From: an uncultured Campylobacter sp. | Lineage (GTDB): Bacteria; Campylobacterota; Campylobacteria; Campylobacterales; Campylobacteraceae | Length of the DNA stretch: 64,000 nt | NCBI RefSeq assembly: GCF_938015785.1 | Contig: NZ_CALLWC010000045.1 | Location: 1 to 64,000 of the forward strand | Direction of reading: 5' to 3' | Shown here: in pieces, positions 41,651-50,852 of the stretch | Layout: the number at the start of each line of letters is the position of its first letter | How positions within the stretch are numbered: position 1 is the first letter of the stretch | The notes under the pieces: model-generated | The model's input: the letters and a program-made list of their open reading frames with translations, nothing else | What the model was told of the DNA's origin: nothing | Database searches by the model: none | Position numbers and translations under genes: made by a program

Positions 41651-42817
41651 TTGATCTTAAACGACGGGTTTTCAAATTTTAAAAATTCCGCTCTTGCAAG
41701 TACGGCAAGCGATACAGCTGCCTATACTGTGCCCGATTGCGGTTTGAATCACGAAAGCGTCAGGCGAAATTTGGACGCCGTTTCCGCTAAAAAGACTACG
41801 CGCGCGGCAAATTTAAATTCCGCCCGCAAAAATTCCGCCGATACCGCCGCTTCCGATATTTGCGCGACAAGCATAGAAAAGATTTGCACAAGTCCCGCAG
41901 ACGCCCGTGCCGCAAACTCTCTCAAAGCAGACGCCGCCTACAAAGCGGGTATTTCCGCAAACGCCCTCGCAAGCGCGTCCGAACTCAAAAATATTCTTGA
42001 AAGCTCGCCCGCAAGCGACTTCGCAGCGAGCGAACTTGCGCACATCGGCAAAATAAACACCCTGCCAAATACCACTGCAGATGCGTGCATCTTCGCAGCG
42101 AGCACAAACTCCGATCGGGTAAAGCTTAAACTCGTCTATTCCTACGACGGCTCGAAATTTAGCGGCTCACAGTCTCAGCCTCACGGGCTCGGCGTCGAGG
42201 ACGTGCTGCGCGCGGCTTTGGGGCGAGTGGGGATCTTTGCGCCGCTTATCAGCAGCTCGCGCACCGATAAAGGGGTGCACGCGCTGCGCCAGGTAAGCTG
42301 CGTCGAATGTACCGTGCACTGGGAGCTGCCGCGTCTAAAAGAGCTCATAAATCGCCACTGCGCGCCCCATATTTTTGTGCAACACATCAGCCAGGTGCCG
42401 CGCGATTTTCATCCACGTTACGACGCCGTGGCGCGCTGTTATCGCTACGTTTTAAACCACGGACGCCCAAGCCCCTTTCTTAGCGATTTTTGCGTGTTTT
42501 ATCCGCGCGTGGATCTTGCCGCGCTCAATGCTGCGCTTGCAAATTTCGTCGGCGAGCACGATTTTAGCGAGTTTATGAAAAGCGGCAGCGACATAAAAAG
42601 CCCTGTGCGCGAGCTCTACGTTGCGCGCGCCTACTCTTTTAGAAATTTGACCTTGATAAATTTTAAAGCCAACGGATTTTTACGAGCGCAGGTGCGGCTG
42701 ATGGTCGCAAACGCCCTAAAATCCGTGCAGAGCGGGCGCAAGATCAGCTTCTCTCGAGCTCTTAGCAGAATCCCCTTTCCGCCGAACGGGCTGTATCTTA
42801 GCAGCGTAAGTTATTAA
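41651..42817 (+). CDS. truA: tRNA pseudouridine synthase TruA with ~154-residue N-terminal extension
   Basis: Pseudouridylates U38-40 in tRNA anticodon arms. The conserved domain begins about residue 155 (DRVKLKLVYSYDGSKFSGSQ) and includes the catalytic Asp in SSRTDKGVHA (Asp206), so the enzyme core is complete. Ahead of it is an Ala/Ser/Asn/Asp-rich, low-complexity extension with repeated ADA, SAN, NSA and ASD words, read from a TTG at 41651 that has GGGAGC upstream. No in-frame stop and no later ATG/GTG lies before the domain, so the extension must be translated unless a rare start is used. Normal TruA is ~240-270 residues; this is 388. Confidence 0.88.
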   Translation: MILNDGFSNFKNSALASTASDTAAYTVPDCGLNHESVRRNLDAVSAKKTTRAANLNSARKNSADTAASDICATSIEKICTSPADARAANSLKADAAYKAGISANALASASELKNILESSPASDFAASELAHIGKINTLPNTTADACIFAASTNSDRVKLKLVYSYDGSKFSGSQSQPHGLGVEDVLRAALGRVGIFAPLISSSRTDKGVHALRQVSCVECTVHWELPRLKELINRHCAPHIFVQHISQVPRDFHPRYDAVARCYRYVLNHGRPSPFLSDFCVFYPRVDLAALNAALANFVGEHDFSEFMKSGSDIKSPVRELYVARAYSFRNLTLINFKANGFLRAQVRLMVANALKSVQSGRKISFSRALSRIPFPPNGLYLSSVSY

Positions 42818-43050
42818 GGCTTGAAATTTATAGCGTTAAATTTTATCCACGGGCGTTTGGATTTCAAGCTTAGAATTTTATCGCGGTAAAATTCCGCATA
42901 TCAGAGCAGATCGCCGAGCTACTTTGATATTAAATCACCTGCACCACGATGTGTAAAATCGTAAATTTGCGCGAAATTCGATCTATTTTTATTAGAATTT
43001 TATAGAAATTTAGCAATACTTTCAAACTTTTAACTCAAAAAGGAGCAAAG

Positions 43051-43992
43051 ATGAAAAAATTTTCTGTTGCTTTGGCCGGTTTGGCCTTACTAGCTAGCGT
43101 TTCAGGCGCTAAGGAGTTCATCAATATCGGCACCGGCGGTATGACCGGCACCTATTATCCGGTAGGCGGCGCGATTTGCCGCTTGGTAAATATGGATAAA
43201 AATATGAAATGCTCCGTGCAATCGACGGGCGGCTCGACGTATAACGTCAATAACGTGCTTAAAAAAGAGCTAAATTTCGGCTTCGTTCAAAGCGACGTCG
43301 TCTATGATAAATACAACGGTACGGGCAAATTTCAAGGCGCGGCGGATAAAAATTTACGCTCCGTAATTTCGATCTATCCGGAGCTTTTGGCTTTCGTCGT
43401 CTCTAAAGATAGCGGTATCAAAGCTTACGGCGACGCTGCGGGCAAAAAGATCAATATCGGAAATCCAGGCAGCGGCAACGAGCTAACCAGCACGATAGTT
43501 TTTGAAAACTACGACTTTGATCTCAAAAAGCTCGCCCAGCACGGCGTCTTAACCGCGCAAGAATGCCCTATGGCGCTAAAAGATAAGAAAATCGACGGAT
43601 ACTTCTACGTCGTAGGACATCCGACCGCAAATATTACCGATGCGGCGACTTCGCTTCCTATCGACTTAGTCGGCATCGACGATGAGCATATTAAAAAAAT
43701 TCTAGAAAAATATCCATATTTTGCCAAAGGCGTGATACCTGCAAAAATGTATGACGGCGTAGATCACGATACGCAGACTATCGGCGTAAAGGCCGTACTC
43801 GTAACCGACGCTAGCCAAAGCGACGAGGCGGTTAGGGCGGTAGTTAAGGCGATACTTAATAATTTCGACGAGTATAAAAAGCTACACCCTGCGTTAAATT
43901 TAGTGAGCAAAGAATCTCTTTTAGAGGGGCTTAGCGCGCCGCTTCATCCTGCGGCAGAGGCGGTGTATAAAGAAGCCGGGCTGCTGAAATAG
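43051..43992 (+). CDS. TAXI-family TRAP transporter solute-binding protein
   Basis: A 313-residue periplasmic receptor with signal peptide (1-20, MKKFSVALAGLALLASVSGA) and the TAXI family start FINIGTGGMTGTYYPVGGAICRLVN. It captures small solutes, often dicarboxylates or amino acids, and passes them to the fused permease encoded 8 bp downstream. Conserved STGGSTYNVN and IGNPGSGNELTSTIVFENY segments are present, and a Cys pair (ICRL/CSVQ). AAAGGAG lies ahead of the ATG. The substrate cannot be predicted. Confidence 0.94.
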   Translation: MKKFSVALAGLALLASVSGAKEFINIGTGGMTGTYYPVGGAICRLVNMDKNMKCSVQSTGGSTYNVNNVLKKELNFGFVQSDVVYDKYNGTGKFQGAADKNLRSVISIYPELLAFVVSKDSGIKAYGDAAGKKINIGNPGSGNELTSTIVFENYDFDLKKLAQHGVLTAQECPMALKDKKIDGYFYVVGHPTANITDAATSLPIDLVGIDDEHIKKILEKYPYFAKGVIPAKMYDGVDHDTQTIGVKAVLVTDASQSDEAVRAVVKAILNNFDEYKKLHPALNLVSKESLLEGLSAPLHPAAEAVYKEAGLLK

Positions 43993-44000
43993 GCTAGTTG

Positions 44001-46082
44001 ATGGAGAAATCTACACAAAACGACGAGCAGGTTTTAGAGGTAAAAAGTAGAGAATTTACCTCTAAAAAGCTCTTCTGGCTCGTGACGCTGGTCTGCTTCG
44101 CGTGGTCGGTCTTTCAGCTTTACATCGCGTATTTTACGCTAAATACGAATATCGCGCGCTCAATCCACTTAGCGTTCGCCATTTTTATAATTTTTTCGCT
44201 TTTTCCGTTTCGCCCGCGCTCTAAAGCACATTTTTATATCCCGTTTTACGATTATATTTTATTAATCGTCGGAGTCGCCGCGATCTTGTATCCTGCAATA
44301 GAATTTAACGGGCTAGCGCAGCGCCCGGGAAATTATCTAACCAGAGATATCGTAGCAGCCTTTATAGGAATTTTCATACTCTTTGAAGCAGGTCGTCGTA
44401 TGATGGGACCAGCGCTTGGCATTATCGCTTTTACCTTCCTTCTGTATTGCTACTTCGGTCCTTATATGCCCGATATCATCGCGCACCGCGGCGCAAGCTT
44501 TGAACTGCTTGCAGGGCATATGTTTTTAACTACAGAGGGCGTATTTGGCGTGCCGGTAGGGGTCAGCACCAGCTTCATCTATCTGTTCGTGCTATTCGGC
44601 GCGCTTTTGGAGCGAGCCGGAGCGGGGCAGTATTTTATAAACGTAGCGTTTGCGATTTTAGGTCGCTTCCGCGGAGGACCCGCCAAGGCTAGCGTAATCG
44701 CTAGCGGACTAACCGGCATGGTAAGCGGCAGCTCAACCGCAAACGTCGTGACAGTGGGCACCTTTACGATCCCTCTAATGAAAAAAGCAGGACTTACCGC
44801 CACTAAAGCGGGCGCTATCGAGGTCGCCGCAGGCGTAAACGGGCAGCTTATGCCGCCTATCATGGGCGCTGCGGCGTTTATCATCGCAGAATTTTTAGGT
44901 ATGAGCTACACCAACGTAATGATCGCAGCGGTGATTCCTGCCTTCGTCTGCTACGCGGGGCTATTTTTTATCGTGCATCTGGAAAGCTGTAAGTTGGGGC
45001 TTCACGGCAGCCGCGATTACGCCAAGGTTTCAAAGCTAAAAATTATATTTAGCGGCATTCATTACATAATACCGATTTTGGTGCTTCTTTTTACTCTATT
45101 GATTCTAAAAGAAAGTGCGATCTCTGCAGCATTTAACTCGATCTGCGTGCTATTTTTAATAATGATCGTACAAGAGCCTGCAAAGAAAACGATATTTGGC
45201 GAAAAGGTTGGCAAGTCCGATTTTATCGTCGGCTTTGTCGATATTTTTTGGGCTATGGTGGGTGCTGCCAAAAATATGGTCACGGTAGCCGTTGCCACCG
45301 CGCTAGCGGGCATAATCATCGGCTCGATCTCGCTTACCGGGCTGGGACAGGTTCTTTCAGAGCTCGTGGAGGCGGTCGCGGGAAATAGCATAGTGCTGAT
45401 ACTTCTGATGACTGCGATAATGAGCCTGATTTTGGGCATGGGACTTCCTACGACGGCGAATTATATCGTCGTTTCAAGCCTGATTGCGCCAGTGATTTTG
45501 ATACTAGCGGGCAAAAACGGCTTTTTGATCCCTGCGATCGCAGTGCATCTTTTCGTATTTTATTTTGGAATTTTAGCCGATGATACCCCTCCGGTGGGCA
45601 TCGCCGCATACGCCGCCGCGGGCATCGCAAAGGCAAATCCGGTAACCGTGGGACTTCAGGGCTTTATTTACGATCTGCGTACCGCGGTGCTTCCGTTTGC
45701 GTTTTTCTTCAACAATAAGCTGCTTTTGATCCAAAGCATCGGCGATCCGATGGATTCAAAGAGCATCGTTTGGATCAGCGATCCACTGCAAATCGTGCTG
45801 ATTTTTGCCACGGCGATCGTGGGCATGTTTGCCTTCAGCTCCTCGCTACAAGGCTGGTTTGTTACAAAATGTAATCCGCTAGAGCGCCTGCTATTACTGC
45901 TAGTAACGCCGTTAATGCTGGTGCCTAATATCTGCGCGAAATTTATAGAATTCATTCCGAGCGAATACGTTAGCTACGGCATCGGCGCTGCGATCTACGC
46001 GCTGATATTTGCAAAGCAGTGGGTTTTAAGACCTAAAGATTCGGGCGATTCGCACGCCGAAAATAGCACGCCTACGGCGTAA
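44001..46082 (+). CDS. TRAP transporter fused permease (DctQM, 4TM-12TM)
   Basis: A 693-residue membrane protein fusing the small (DctQ) and large (DctM) TRAP subunits, the form that pairs with TAXI receptors. An N-terminal four-helix part (~30-190) is followed by the DctM part with SGSSTANVVTVGTFTIPLMKK and AAGVNGQLMPPIMGAAAFIIAE, then LGMGLPTTANYIVVSSLIAP, the second repeat of the elevator fold, and a C-terminal helical extension. The ATG at 44001 is used; TTG 43998 would add one residue. Uses an ion gradient, not ATP. Confidence 0.93.
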   Translation: MEKSTQNDEQVLEVKSREFTSKKLFWLVTLVCFAWSVFQLYIAYFTLNTNIARSIHLAFAIFIIFSLFPFRPRSKAHFYIPFYDYILLIVGVAAILYPAIEFNGLAQRPGNYLTRDIVAAFIGIFILFEAGRRMMGPALGIIAFTFLLYCYFGPYMPDIIAHRGASFELLAGHMFLTTEGVFGVPVGVSTSFIYLFVLFGALLERAGAGQYFINVAFAILGRFRGGPAKASVIASGLTGMVSGSSTANVVTVGTFTIPLMKKAGLTATKAGAIEVAAGVNGQLMPPIMGAAAFIIAEFLGMSYTNVMIAAVIPAFVCYAGLFFIVHLESCKLGLHGSRDYAKVSKLKIIFSGIHYIIPILVLLFTLLILKESAISAAFNSICVLFLIMIVQEPAKKTIFGEKVGKSDFIVGFVDIFWAMVGAAKNMVTVAVATALAGIIIGSISLTGLGQVLSELVEAVAGNSIVLILLMTAIMSLILGMGLPTTANYIVVSSLIAPVILILAGKNGFLIPAIAVHLFVFYFGILADDTPPVGIAAYAAAGIAKANPVTVGLQGFIYDLRTAVLPFAFFFNNKLLLIQSIGDPMDSKSIVWISDPLQIVLIFATAIVGMFAFSSSLQGWFVTKCNPLERLLLLLVTPLMLVPNICAKFIEFIPSEYVSYGIGAAIYALIFAKQWVLRPKDSGDSHAENSTPTA

Positions 46083-46686
46083 ATCCAAATTTGATCTCGC
46101 TAAATTTTAAGATAAATTTGCGGGGTCTTATTAAATTTTATCTTCTTATTTTGCATTCTTGCGCCAGGATTTTAAATTTGAATCGACTCTTTACTATAAA
46201 TTTAAAACCTCGGCAGATTATGCCGTGCTGATAAAACTATTTTAAAATTAAATCCGCCTATATAAACTACTCAAAATTTTAAATTGCGCCGAAGCGATTA
46301 TGCCCCTTAGTAAGATAAATTTATTCATACGAAGCTACTGTGTTAAAAAACGTCGCATATTAATCCCATGCTAGTCTAATAATTATTGCAAGCCGCAGGA
46401 TGCACGAAATCAATAGAGCAAAGCCGTTTTCGCGTTGCCGCTTGTAATGCCTTCGATAGTTTAAGATATACACGTCCACAAAAGCGAAAATGATTCTTAA
46501 AGCAGATAAAATCAAAAACTGTGCAAAATTTCTTCAAAACGATTTGATAATTAAGACCGGGCGTTATAAAATTTTACTTATTTACAGCAATTTCTTGATT
46601 ATATGTTGTACTTTATTTAAAATAATTTTTATAAAAATATCGATGTAATGGGGAATTATTAGTTAAATTTAATTCTATAGAAATAC

Positions 46687-46705
46687 TTTAATAATTAATA
46701 TTAAA
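46687..46705 (+). promoter_or_regulatory. Candidate dyad operator (Fur-like) ahead of the TonB receptor
   Basis: TTTAATA-ATTAA-TATTAAA is a perfect 7-5-7 inverted repeat lying where a -35 element would be, 16 bp before TATAAT. Fur or a related regulator is plausible for a TonB receptor plus esterase, but the match to the Fur consensus is loose. Confidence 0.35.
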
Positions 46706-46721
46706 TTTATCCGCTTTGAGT

Positions 46722-46727
46722 TATAAT
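46722..46727 (+). promoter_or_regulatory. -10 element for the TonB-receptor operon
   Basis: Perfect TATAAT in GAGTTATAATCC, 32 bp ahead of the ATG at 46760 and after an A+T-rich tract; AGAGGAAC is the ribosome binding site. Confidence 0.6.
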
Positions 46728-46759
46728 CCGCGATTAAATTTCAAAATAGAGGAACAAAA

Positions 46760-48883
46760 ATGCAAAAAGATATGTATTTTAAAAAGGCGAAATTTATCGC
46801 ATTATCGATATGCGCGAGCGTTTCGATTTTATGCGGCGTCGAAGGCTCACACCTAAGCAGTGACGCAAATAGCACGAATCTTGGCGAAATCGTAGTAAGC
46901 GCGAGCGGCTTTCGCCAAGATATCAGGCAGGCGCCGGCCTCCATTTCCACCTTGGATAATAAAGAGATATCAAGCGGCAGCTTCACTTCGCTGCACGATA
47001 TCGCGAATAAAATGCCTGGCGTCAGCGTTATCGCAGGCGACGACGGCCCGGCAAGCGGGATATCTATCAGAGGAATGGAAAGCTCTCAAACCCTTGTGCT
47101 TATCGACGGCAAACGCGTAAGTTCCGCGGCGGCGAACCCAAAAGGCGGAGCGGGCGATATGAACTCGAATTTTATCCCGCCCGCAGGAGCGATAGAGCGT
47201 ATCGAGGTGATTAGAGGACCGATGAGCTCGCTTTACGGGAGCGATGCAGTAGGCGGCGTGATAAATATCATTACGAAAAAGAATTTTTCTAAATTTAGCG
47301 GAAGTGCTGCTATATCTACAACTATCCAAGATCACGAGGGTATCGGAAACGGCAAGATGGGCGAAGCCTACGTCAATATTCCCTTCGGGCAGTATGCGGC
47401 GCTTCAGCTGTGGGGATATAAGAAACTGCGCGACGAGGACGGCTATAAGGGAGGCTATCAAAAGAGCGATAAATCGGATTCTAACGCAAAACTTTGGCTA
47501 ATGCCGGATGAAAATAATAAATTTTACTTTCAAACCGGAAGACAAAATCATGATTATTCAAGGACTCTTGGTAAAACCGCCGTTTATCCCAACGCGCGTG
47601 GATTAAATCACTATAAATATAAAAGAGAAAATCACGGCGTCGGATATTTGGGCGAGTTTGAAAGCTTAAGCGCTGATATAAGTTATTTTTGGGACAAGAC
47701 TCGCCGTACGAGCATTTTTGATAGCCTTTCGCCCGCAATCGTAAAAAATAGAAATTTTAATTCCAAATTTACGACTTATCTCGGTATAAATACGCTTACC
47801 TTCGGCTACGATTTTAGCAAACAGGATGTGCAAACGACTTTCATCGTTTCAAACGCGAGCAGGCAAAATTTACGCTCTCCGCAGCGATTTTCTATGAACG
47901 AGCATGCGGGATTTTTAGAGGACGAGATTGAAATTTTGGAAAATACGCTATTTTTAACGCTCGGCGGCAGGCTCACGCACAACGAATACTTCGGCAACCA
48001 CTTTTCTCCTAGAGCCTACGCGACATTTAATATAGGCGACACTTGGACGATCAAAGGCGGCGTCGCAACCGGTTATAAAACTCCCAACGTCAATCAAATT
48101 TCGCCTGAAGTAGGCACGATTCAGGGCGGCTGGAGGATTATAGATTTCGGTAACAAGGATTTAAAGCCCGAGAAAAGCACGACCTACGAGATCGGGCTTT
48201 ATTACGACAATGCAGACGATCTGCGCGGCAATATCACGCTATTTAAAAACGACTTCAAAGATAAAATTTTAGATACCGATGGCAGCAATATCAATAGGAT
48301 TCCCGCTTACGGAGGCTGCGCCGGCGCGCCGAGCGTTAATTGTCCTGGTTGGGGAACGTATTTTAATATAGAAGGAGCCGAGGTTTACGGCGTTGAGCTG
48401 AGTGGCGATTACGATATTACTAAAAGGCTAAATTTCAAGGCAAACTACACCTATAGCCACTCCGAGATCGAAACCGGGGATCCTACGATCTATACGCCAA
48501 ACGGCGCCGTTAAATTTAGCCAAACCAATCTTAGTAGGCTAGATGGCAAATCCCTGACCGCTACTCCGAAGCATGCCGCACATGCGACGCTTAGCTATAG
48601 GCCTATCGCTCCGCTTTCTACCTTTATCGGTCTTAATTACGAAAGTGAGCTTACAAGCGTACAATTCGGTCCGGGCAATAGAGTCAGCAAAAACGACAAA
48701 AAGCTTTTTACTACGGATTTGGGCGCACAATACGATTTAAACGATAATCTGAGCCTAAATTTAACCGCTTATAATATCTTTGATAACGTCCGATACGACG
48801 AGGGTCTCGCAGACGACGGCAATTACTATTGGTATCCCGAGGAGGGCAGGAGGTTTTGGTTTAAGGTAAACGCTAAATGGTAA
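46760..48883 (+). CDS. TonB-dependent siderophore receptor (CirA/FepA type)
   Basis: A 707-residue outer-membrane receptor. Signal peptide (1-~26), TonB box in LGEIVVSASGF (42-50), plug domain (QAPASISTLDNKEISS through IDGKRVSS and RIEVIRGPMSSLYGSDAVGGVINIITKK), then a 22-strand barrel with AAYKTPNVNQISPE-like loops and FKPEKSTTYEIGLYY-type repeats, ending in the aromatic VNAKW typical of outer-membrane barrels. Resembles CfrA/CirA/FepA-like receptors for catecholate siderophores or colicin I type. An esterase gene overlaps its 3' end, which fits catecholate uptake. Confidence 0.9.
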   Translation: MQKDMYFKKAKFIALSICASVSILCGVEGSHLSSDANSTNLGEIVVSASGFRQDIRQAPASISTLDNKEISSGSFTSLHDIANKMPGVSVIAGDDGPASGISIRGMESSQTLVLIDGKRVSSAAANPKGGAGDMNSNFIPPAGAIERIEVIRGPMSSLYGSDAVGGVINIITKKNFSKFSGSAAISTTIQDHEGIGNGKMGEAYVNIPFGQYAALQLWGYKKLRDEDGYKGGYQKSDKSDSNAKLWLMPDENNKFYFQTGRQNHDYSRTLGKTAVYPNARGLNHYKYKRENHGVGYLGEFESLSADISYFWDKTRRTSIFDSLSPAIVKNRNFNSKFTTYLGINTLTFGYDFSKQDVQTTFIVSNASRQNLRSPQRFSMNEHAGFLEDEIEILENTLFLTLGGRLTHNEYFGNHFSPRAYATFNIGDTWTIKGGVATGYKTPNVNQISPEVGTIQGGWRIIDFGNKDLKPEKSTTYEIGLYYDNADDLRGNITLFKNDFKDKILDTDGSNINRIPAYGGCAGAPSVNCPGWGTYFNIEGAEVYGVELSGDYDITKRLNFKANYTYSHSEIETGDPTIYTPNGAVKFSQTNLSRLDGKSLTATPKHAAHATLSYRPIAPLSTFIGLNYESELTSVQFGPGNRVSKNDKKLFTTDLGAQYDLNDNLSLNLTAYNIFDNVRYDEGLADDGNYYWYPEEGRRFWFKVNAKW

Positions 48884-49773
48884 GCCTAAAAAACTTCCTT
48901 GTGATATTCGACGCACTCTTTTTAGTATGCTTATTCGCTTGCGATCTGAGGGCAAAACCGCCGCAAAAGATTGAGCAGGCAAGTGAAGTTGCGCGCGAAA
49001 TGTTTAACGTGAGCGATTTTATTCTAAAAAGCAAGAGCGGCGAAAAATATAAAATTTTTATAGCTCGCCAAAAAAATGTCGCTCGCTACGATAGGGTAGT
49101 TTTTATGGTTGATGCGAACGCGCAGTTTCCGATACTTTTAAACTCCTATGCGAAAATTTATGCGAATGGCGCAAAGCAAAACGCAAAAGCGGTGCCGAAA
49201 TTAAGCAAAACCGTCCTTATAGTAGGTATCGGATACGACAGCCCGCTAGCGTATGATACTAAGCGTCGCACGAGAGATTTAACGCCTGCGGCGAGCGGCG
49301 AAGAATATGCAAACGGCGGCGGCGCGGGAGAATTTTACGATTTCGTAAAAGATGAACTATTTCCGCTCGTGGAGAAAAAATACTCTACGGCAAAAAGCGA
49401 TAAAATTTACTTCGGACATTCGTTCGGCGGGCTATTCGGGATTTATGCTTTGCTGCGCGACGATGGGATTTTCGACGAGTTTTTTATCGCCTCACCTTCG
49501 TTGTGGTGGGGCGAATCACAGCTGATCAGAGATGCCCTAGACGAAGGAAAGCTTAGATCAAATTTAAAAGCGAAATTCATAATACTCGTTGCCGGCTCGC
49601 GTGAAATACGTAAAGGAAAAACCGATAAAGCGGGAATTTTAAAAGCGGCCGATCTAGCTGAAATTTTAAAAACAAAGGGGCTTTCTTGCGAGTTTAAGCT
49701 CTACGAAGGCGCTTCGCACGGCGAAGTAATCCCATTGGCTTTGCGAGATTTAGCGCTATTTACGCAAAGATAA
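48877..49773 (+). CDS. Exported alpha/beta-hydrolase, siderophore esterase-like (Cee/IroE/BesA type)
   Basis: A 298-residue hydrolase. Its hydrophobic N-terminus (NFLVIFDALFLVCLFACD) suggests export to the periplasm. GHSFGGLFGIYALL gives the nucleophile Ser182; GIGYDSPLAYDTKRRTRDLTPA and ASPSLWWGES match the IroE/BesA family of trilactone siderophore esterases; the C-terminal GASHGEVIPLAL supplies a His. In C. jejuni, Cee, a periplasmic enterobactin esterase, works with a TonB receptor for catecholate iron uptake; this gene overlapping the receptor by 7 bp suggests the same role. Confidence 0.85.
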   Translation: MVSLKNFLVIFDALFLVCLFACDLRAKPPQKIEQASEVAREMFNVSDFILKSKSGEKYKIFIARQKNVARYDRVVFMVDANAQFPILLNSYAKIYANGAKQNAKAVPKLSKTVLIVGIGYDSPLAYDTKRRTRDLTPAASGEEYANGGGAGEFYDFVKDELFPLVEKKYSTAKSDKIYFGHSFGGLFGIYALLRDDGIFDEFFIASPSLWWGESQLIRDALDEGKLRSNLKAKFIILVAGSREIRKGKTDKAGILKAADLAEILKTKGLSCEFKLYEGASHGEVIPLALRDLALFTQR

Positions 49774-49942
49774 TTTTCTATTTAGCTGGTAAAGCCTTAA
49801 TCTAAACCCGGCTCGTTTATATTTGCAAGCGTAAGACCGAGTGGCGCAGGCTCGCTGATCGCGCCGAAACGCGCCACCGGATTTAAGAAATTAAATTTTA
49901 AAGCTCTTTTGGCTAGTATCGCACAAATTTAAAGGATGGAAA

Positions 49943-50194
49943 ATGCAAAGTTTCAAATGGCAGATTTCAAAACGGCTCAAACAGGCGATGCGCGAGCGAG
50001 ATATCGATAACCTCGCGCTCGTGCGCCGCACGGACGAGCTGTATTCGCGCTCGCACCCGGGCCATGACGAGGATATGCGCGCCGAAGTTTACACGGTCTT
50101 GGACGAATACGCGCCCAACGTCGATATTGAAATTTTTGATCTAGTCTGCAAGGTTCTAGGCGTCAAAATTGAGCTAGGCGAGACGCTTGATTGA
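49943..50194 (+). CDS. Small hypothetical protein
   Basis: Unrecognised 83-residue acidic/basic mixed protein (MQSFKWQISKRLKQAMRERDIDNLALVRRTDEL...). AAAGGATGGAAA precedes the ATG. It is helical in character with a possible small DNA- or RNA-binding fold (KRLKQAMRERDIDNLALV), perhaps a remote Cro/CI-type helix-turn-helix, but I cannot show one. Single gene between the esterase and the lrgAB genes, flanked by spacers with AAATTT words. Confidence 0.6.
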   Translation: MQSFKWQISKRLKQAMRERDIDNLALVRRTDELYSRSHPGHDEDMRAEVYTVLDEYAPNVDIEIFDLVCKVLGVKIELGETLD

Positions 50195-50393
50195 GTAGTC
50201 GTAGCCGAATTTTATCCGTGCCGCAAGGCTAAATTTAGCGTTACGATAAATCGCAAAATTCTACCTACAGCCTAGCTACAGAGCTTGCTTAAGTAAATTT
50301 TGCCGCAAAATTTCGCCCAAACCTAGCAAGATTAATATCTATTTTAACTGCAAAGTGCTAAATTTAGCCCTAAATTTTAATCCGAGGTAAACT

Positions 50394-50852
50394 TTGAACT
50401 ACTTAATCCAATTTAGTGTGATTTTAGGAATATCTTTTGTTGCGGAGATTTTGGCGGCGCTCGTGCCTGTGCCGATCCCCGCTAGCATCTACGGGCTAGT
50501 CATTATGCTTTTAGCCCTGATCTTCAAACTCATCAAAGTATCGCAGATCAGAGAAACCGTGTCGTTTTTTATGCAGATTATGCCTGTGATCTTCATCCCG
50601 GCGGGCGCTGCGATCATCATCGCAGGCGACGCGCTACGCCAGCATCTTTTCGCAATCATCGCGATTACAGCAGTCTCTACGGTAGTAGTCATGGGTGCAA
50701 GTGGCGCGGTAACGCAAATTTTTTATAAAATTGCCCTCGCCCGCGTTAAGCGCAGGCTCTACGCAGCCGCGCACGAACAAGACGGCGTGAATACAAAGGG
50801 CGTGGATGCGAAGCTGGAGCGCGAAATTTTATCCGGAGACGACAAAAAATGA
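50394..50852 (+). CDS. lrgA: LrgA/CidA-family holin-like protein
   Basis: A 152-residue membrane protein with four hydrophobic segments, fitting the CidA/LrgA family: ISFVAEILAALVPVPIPASIYGLVIMLLALIFKL, then ETVSFFMQIMPVIFIPAGAAIII. In Gram-positives these modulate murein hydrolase activity; in Gram-negatives they are linked to metabolite (glycolate/pyruvate-type) export together with LrgB. TTG start (50394) with GAGG ahead. A basic/polar C-terminal tail (RVKRRLYAAAHEQDGVNTKGVDAK) follows. Overlaps lrgB by 4 bp. Confidence 0.88.
   Translation: MNYLIQFSVILGISFVAEILAALVPVPIPASIYGLVIMLLALIFKLIKVSQIRETVSFFMQIMPVIFIPAGAAIIIAGDALRQHLFAIIAITAVSTVVVMGASGAVTQIFYKIALARVKRRLYAAAHEQDGVNTKGVDAKLEREILSGDDKK

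Larger units (their letters stand above)
46083..46759. other. Gene-free spacer, ~680 bp, A+T-rich at its right end
   Basis: No gene, tRNA or clear terminator. The last 200 bp are unusually A+T-rich compared with the rest of the window and include the candidate operator and -10 of the TonB receptor. Confidence 0.55.

Noticed and set aside
46083..46759. Possible tRNA or small RNA in the 680-bp spacer before the TonB receptor
   Set aside because: No cloverleaf-like arms, no GTTCRANNC T-loop sequence, and no hairpin followed by T tract that would mark a small RNA.
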